DNA from: Xanthobacter sp. NM-25
Lineage (GTDB): Bacteria; Pseudomonadota; Alphaproteobacteria; Rhizobiales; Xanthobacteraceae
Direction: 5' to 3'
Length of the DNA stretch: 64,000 bases
Assembly: GCF_022138605.1 (NCBI RefSeq)
Contig: NZ_JACBFS010000003.1
Coordinates: 434,001 to 498,000 of the forward strand
The notes beneath the pieces were generated by a model, which saw only the letters and a list, made by a program, of their open reading frames with translations, was not told where the DNA came from and made no database searches. Within the stretch, counting starts at the first letter, position 1; every line of letters starts with the position of its first letter. Below, one piece after another: positions 61,600 through 64,000 of the stretch. The translations under genes and the position numbers were made by a program.

Positions 61600-62394
61600 A
61601 TGCAGCCGTATCTCGACCTCATCGACCGCATCCTGCGCGAAGGCGCGCGCAAGGACGACCGCACCGGCACCGGCACCCTCAGCGTGTTCGGCCACCAGAT
61701 GCGGTTTGATCTCGGTGCCGGCTTCCCGCTGGTCACCACCAAGAAGCTGCATCTGAAATCCATCGTCCATGAGCTGCTGTGGTTCCTCGCTGGCGACACC
61801 AACATCCGCTACCTCAAGGACAACGGCGTCAGCATCTGGGACGAGTGGGCGGACGCCGCGGGCGAGCTGGGCCCGGTCTATGGCCACCAGTGGCGCTCCT
61901 GGCCCAATCCGGATGGGCCGGCCATCGACCAGATTGCGCAGGTGGTCGCCGATATTCGCCGCAACCCCGATTCGCGCCGGCTCATCGTCACCGCCTGGAA
62001 TCCGGCCGATGTGCCGAAGATGGCGCTGCCGCCCTGCCACTGCCTGTTCCAGTTCGCGGTCGCCGAGGGCAAGCTCTCCTGCCAGCTCTATCAGCGTTCG
62101 GCTGACGTGTTCCTGGGGGTGCCGTTCAATATCGCGTCCTATGCCCTGCTGACCCACATGGTGGCGCAGGTGACCGGCCTTGCGCCCGGCGATTTCATCC
62201 ACACGCTGGGGGATGCCCACCTCTATCTCAACCATCTGGACCAGGCGCGCGAGCAGCTGGCGCGCAGCCCGCGACCGCTGCCGCGGCTGCTGCTCAACCC
62301 CGCCGTGACCGACCTGTTCGGCTTTCAATATGCGGATGTCGCCTTCGAGGGATACGATCCGCACCCCCACATCAAGGCGCCCGTCGCGGTGTGA
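61600..62394 (+). CDS. thyA: Thymidylate synthase
   Basis: Methylates dUMP to dTMP using methylene-tetrahydrofolate. Seen: MQPYLDLIDRILREG at the start, RTGTGTLSVFGHQMRFDL, FPLVTTKKLHLKSIVHELLWFLAG, the catalytic loop ALPPCHCLFQF with nucleophile Cys near residue 146, QRSADVFLGVPFNIASYALLTHM, and a C-terminal IKAPVAV. 264 aa, exactly the length of the E. coli enzyme. ATG 61600 is chosen for that reason; the frame opens 75 nt earlier. It is folate-dependent ThyA, so a folA gene should be near, but the next gene is a DUF533 protein. Confidence 0.98.
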   Translation: MQPYLDLIDRILREGARKDDRTGTGTLSVFGHQMRFDLGAGFPLVTTKKLHLKSIVHELLWFLAGDTNIRYLKDNGVSIWDEWADAAGELGPVYGHQWRSWPNPDGPAIDQIAQVVADIRRNPDSRRLIVTAWNPADVPKMALPPCHCLFQFAVAEGKLSCQLYQRSADVFLGVPFNIASYALLTHMVAQVTGLAPGDFIHTLGDAHLYLNHLDQAREQLARSPRPLPRLLLNPAVTDLFGFQYADVAFEGYDPHPHIKAPVAV

Positions 62395-62475
62395 GGCGGG
62401 TGCATCCGGCGATCGCATTGCGTCGCGCGATGCTCGGGTTAAGAGTAGGCGGCCGTTTTGATGGAGGACAAACCG

Positions 62476-63552
62476 ATGGCAGACGCTGGCAGCCTCTTGG
62501 GTGAATTGCTGGGCGCCGCCCTGCGCAATGGCAGCGTGCGCGGTGGGAGCGCCTCTGGCGGCGCCGACGGCCTGGGGGATATTTTGCAGGACGTCCTCGG
62601 CGGTGCTGGCCGTGGCGGCAGCGCGCCCGCCCCGTCCGGCGGCCTCGATTCCATTCTCGGCGAGGTGTTGGGGCAGGTGCTCGGCGGCACCTCGCCTTCG
62701 CGCGGAGGCAACACCGGCGGCGCGGCCTCCGGTGGCACGCCGGCGGGTTTGCCGGGGGGGCTCGGCGATCTTCTTGGCGGCATCCTCGGGGGCGGCCGCG
62801 GCTCCAGTGCCCCCTCTGGCGGATCGGCGGGCGGGCTCCCCGGTGGCCTGAACGACGTGCTCGGCCAGATCCTCGGTGGCGGCGCGGCGTCGGGTGGCAG
62901 CCGCAGTGGCGGCGGGGGACTGGGTGATTTCGCGCAGGATGCTTTGGGCGGCGCGGGATCTGTGCCCGCTTCGGTGCCGTCCTCCCAGCCGTCCTCGCCC
63001 TCCATTCCGCAGCCAGCGCCCACGCCGACGCCGGACGGCCGCGCGCCCAGCGGTGGTTCGGACCTGCTCAAGTATGGTGGCCTGGCGGTGATCGGAATGC
63101 TGGCCTTCAACGCCTTCCGCAAATGGCAGGCGGGGCAGGGGGGCCGCGCGAATTTCGTGGATGAGAGCTCCAGCGCCTTCTCACCGGTGGCCGCCCCCGG
63201 CGGGCCGGAGGCCTTCTCGCAGGCGCTGCTGCTGGCCATGGCGGCGGCGGCCCAGGCCGATGGTCAGCTCGATCAGGACGAACTGAACCGCATCACCGGC
63301 GGCATCGCCCGCATGGGGGCCGGCAGCCCCGATCAGCAGGCGCTCATCCACTATCTGACGACGCCGGTGGATCCGCAGCGGGTTGTGGATGCCGCCATCA
63401 CCCCGGAGGCCGCCTTGCAGCTCTATGCGGCATCGGCCATGGCCATCCGGCCCGACAGTGCGGTGGAACGGGCCTATCTGACCCAGCTCGCCGGCGCCCT
63501 CGGCATCGATCCTAGCCTGAAGGCGCAGGTGGATGCGGACCTGAACGCCTGA
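62476..63552 (+). CDS. DUF533 (TerB/YebE-like) membrane protein with glycine-rich repeats
   Basis: Unknown function. Seen: an N-terminal about 170 residues made of five degenerate repeats of the form GL-(G/D/N)-D-(I/L/V/F)-L-x-(D/E/G/Q)-(V/I/A)-LGG separated by Gly/Ser spacers, a Pro/Ser linker, one membrane helix (LLKYGGLAVIGMLAFNAF), and a C-terminal helical DUF533/TerB-like domain (LLLAMAAAAQADGQLDQDELNRITGGIARMG to LGIDPSLKAQVDADL). The QADGQLDQDE segment is the acidic metal-type motif of the TerB fold. GGAGG lies 7 nt before ATG 62476, favouring it over ATG 62461. 358 aa. The repeats resemble the DUF937/YidB low-complexity type. Confidence 0.82.
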   Translation: MADAGSLLGELLGAALRNGSVRGGSASGGADGLGDILQDVLGGAGRGGSAPAPSGGLDSILGEVLGQVLGGTSPSRGGNTGGAASGGTPAGLPGGLGDLLGGILGGGRGSSAPSGGSAGGLPGGLNDVLGQILGGGAASGGSRSGGGGLGDFAQDALGGAGSVPASVPSSQPSSPSIPQPAPTPTPDGRAPSGGSDLLKYGGLAVIGMLAFNAFRKWQAGQGGRANFVDESSSAFSPVAAPGGPEAFSQALLLAMAAAAQADGQLDQDELNRITGGIARMGAGSPDQQALIHYLTTPVDPQRVVDAAITPEAALQLYAASAMAIRPDSAVERAYLTQLAGALGIDPSLKAQVDADLNA

Positions 63553-63600
63553 AGCGCTCACGCACTCGTGCGCGGGCCGGCGTAACGCTGGCCGCCATCC

Positions 63601-63657
63601 CCTCGTAAACATCATCAAGCGCGCCCGATGGCGCGCGCCATCGGTGATGTTGCGAGG
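63601..63657. promoter_or_regulatory. Large hairpin just before msrQ
   Basis: CCTCG plus AACATCA (63601-63614) pair with TGATGTT plus CGAGG (63645-63657) around a bulge, enclosing a 14-bp perfect palindrome ATGGCGCGCGCCAT (63628-63641). The 3' side ends 8 nt before the msrQ ATG, so it could hide the ribosome site. No T-run. Confidence 0.6.
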
Positions 63658-63665
63658 CGAAGGGC

Positions 63666-64000
63666 ATGCGAGTGTCTTCTCTGCGGGTGTCTTCTCTGCG
63701 GCTGTTTCATGAGCGGTCCGGCGCGTTCAGCGCGGAGAAGACCGGGGCGCTGCTGTTGGCGGTGACCCCGGCGGTGTGGCTGGCCGCGGTGGCCCTCGGC
63801 GGCGATCTCGGCGCGCGGCCCTGGACTGAGGCGATCCATTTCACGGGCCTGTGGGCCTTGCGCTTTCTGGTTCTGAGCCTGGCCGTGACGCCGCTGCGGC
63901 TGGTGCTGCAATGGCCCAAGCTGTTCTTCGCCCGGCGCACCCTCGGGCTGGCGGCGCTGGCCTATGCGGTGGCGCATCTGGCGTTGTTCATCGTGGATCA
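63666..64000 (+). CDS. msrQ: MsrQ-like haem-binding membrane subunit, cut by window edge
   Basis: MsrQ passes electrons from the quinone pool to the periplasmic methionine-sulfoxide reductase MsrP. Seen: 111 residues: a basic N-terminus, then helices TGALLLAVTPAVWLAAVALGG, TGLWALRFLVLSLAVTPLRL and RTLGLAALAYAVAHLALFIV, whose SLAVTPLR and RRTLGLAALAY-AHL-LF pattern is typical of the YedZ/MsrQ ferric-reductase-like domain. The His of VAHLAL is a probable haem ligand. Odd: residues 3-12 are an exact duplicated VSSLR unit coded by a 15-bp tandem repeat. Whether msrP is adjacent cannot be seen, because the window ends here. Confidence 0.8.
   Translation, partial: MRVSSLRVSSLRLFHERSGAFSAEKTGALLLAVTPAVWLAAVALGGDLGARPWTEAIHFTGLWALRFLVLSLAVTPLRLVLQWPKLFFARRTLGLAALAYAVAHLALFIVD
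63672..63701 (+). repeat. 15-bp tandem duplication at the msrQ start
   Basis: GTGTCTTCTCTGCGG occurs twice without a gap, reading VSSLR twice. Each copy starts with GTG, in frame with the ATG two codons earlier. Confidence 0.97.

Overview
The window is a GC-rich chromosomal stretch from an alphaproteobacterium. Hyphomicrobiales (Rhizobiales), and within it Xanthobacteraceae-like, fits best. Supporting this are the neighbourhood hisI - folE - iron-sulfur scaffold - yidD, an AapJ-type amino-acid binding protein, a CtrA-type TTAA-N7-TTAA site, and a tRNA-His that lacks the extra 5' G and has an A discriminator, a known alphaproteobacterial trait. Housekeeping genes predominate. There is no integrase, transposase, CRISPR array or prophage.

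Layout. 1-3.4 kb: partial threonylcarbamoyl-AMP synthase, a DmdC-type acyl-CoA dehydrogenase and an exported hydrolase-like protein. 3.5-6 kb: an AT-rich control region followed by a two-gene cytochrome operon (triheme cytochrome plus a TsdA-type thiosulfate dehydrogenase). 6-15.5 kb: two membrane diguanylate cyclases flanking pdxH, a lipoprotein, a class B DnaJ, a MaoC hydratase and a double-domain PPK2. 15.6-25.7 kb: tRNA-Gln, a crotonase, a TauE/TIGR02186 pair, a C15 peptidase, meaB, csbD, folK/folP, a DUF4239 protein, ygfZ, tag and a nitroreductase. 25.9-37.8 kb: exported proteins, a small cytochrome c, an outer-membrane barrel, thrS, an L,D-transpeptidase, an AapJ-type binding protein, an autotransporter, a Tat-exported MBL hydrolase, a MITE-like duplicated palindrome, cutA and nadK. 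37.8-50.5 kb: an HD-GYP sensor, a flavin reductase, a patatin, hisI, folE, a NifU-like scaffold, yidD, a membrane-anchored patatin-like hydrolase and a GH18-like protein. 50.7-55.1 kb: an acyl-CoA ligase and acyl-CoA dehydrogenase operon with a divergent TetR regulator and a likely operator. 55.2-61.2 kb: a 2008-residue DUF4011/helicase/nuclease/DUF3320 protein, the strongest defence candidate. 61.3-64 kb: tRNA-His, thyA, a DUF533 protein and the start of msrQ.

The most unusual signal is a set of short tandem arrays with a period of exactly 15 bp but unrelated sequences. Three are at gene starts, and there each unit begins with ATG or GTG. One carries six in-frame stop codons at the end of folK. 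One is intergenic. folK therefore has repeated candidate start codons at one end and repeated stop codons at the other.

Functional themes are c-di-GMP turnover (two GGDEF proteins and one HD-GYP), sulfur and acyl-CoA chemistry (TsdA, TauE, DmdB/DmdC-like enzymes), folate synthesis (folE, folK, folP, thyA, plus folate-binding YgfZ), and envelope functions (L,D-transpeptidase, autotransporter, barrel, YidD, patatins).
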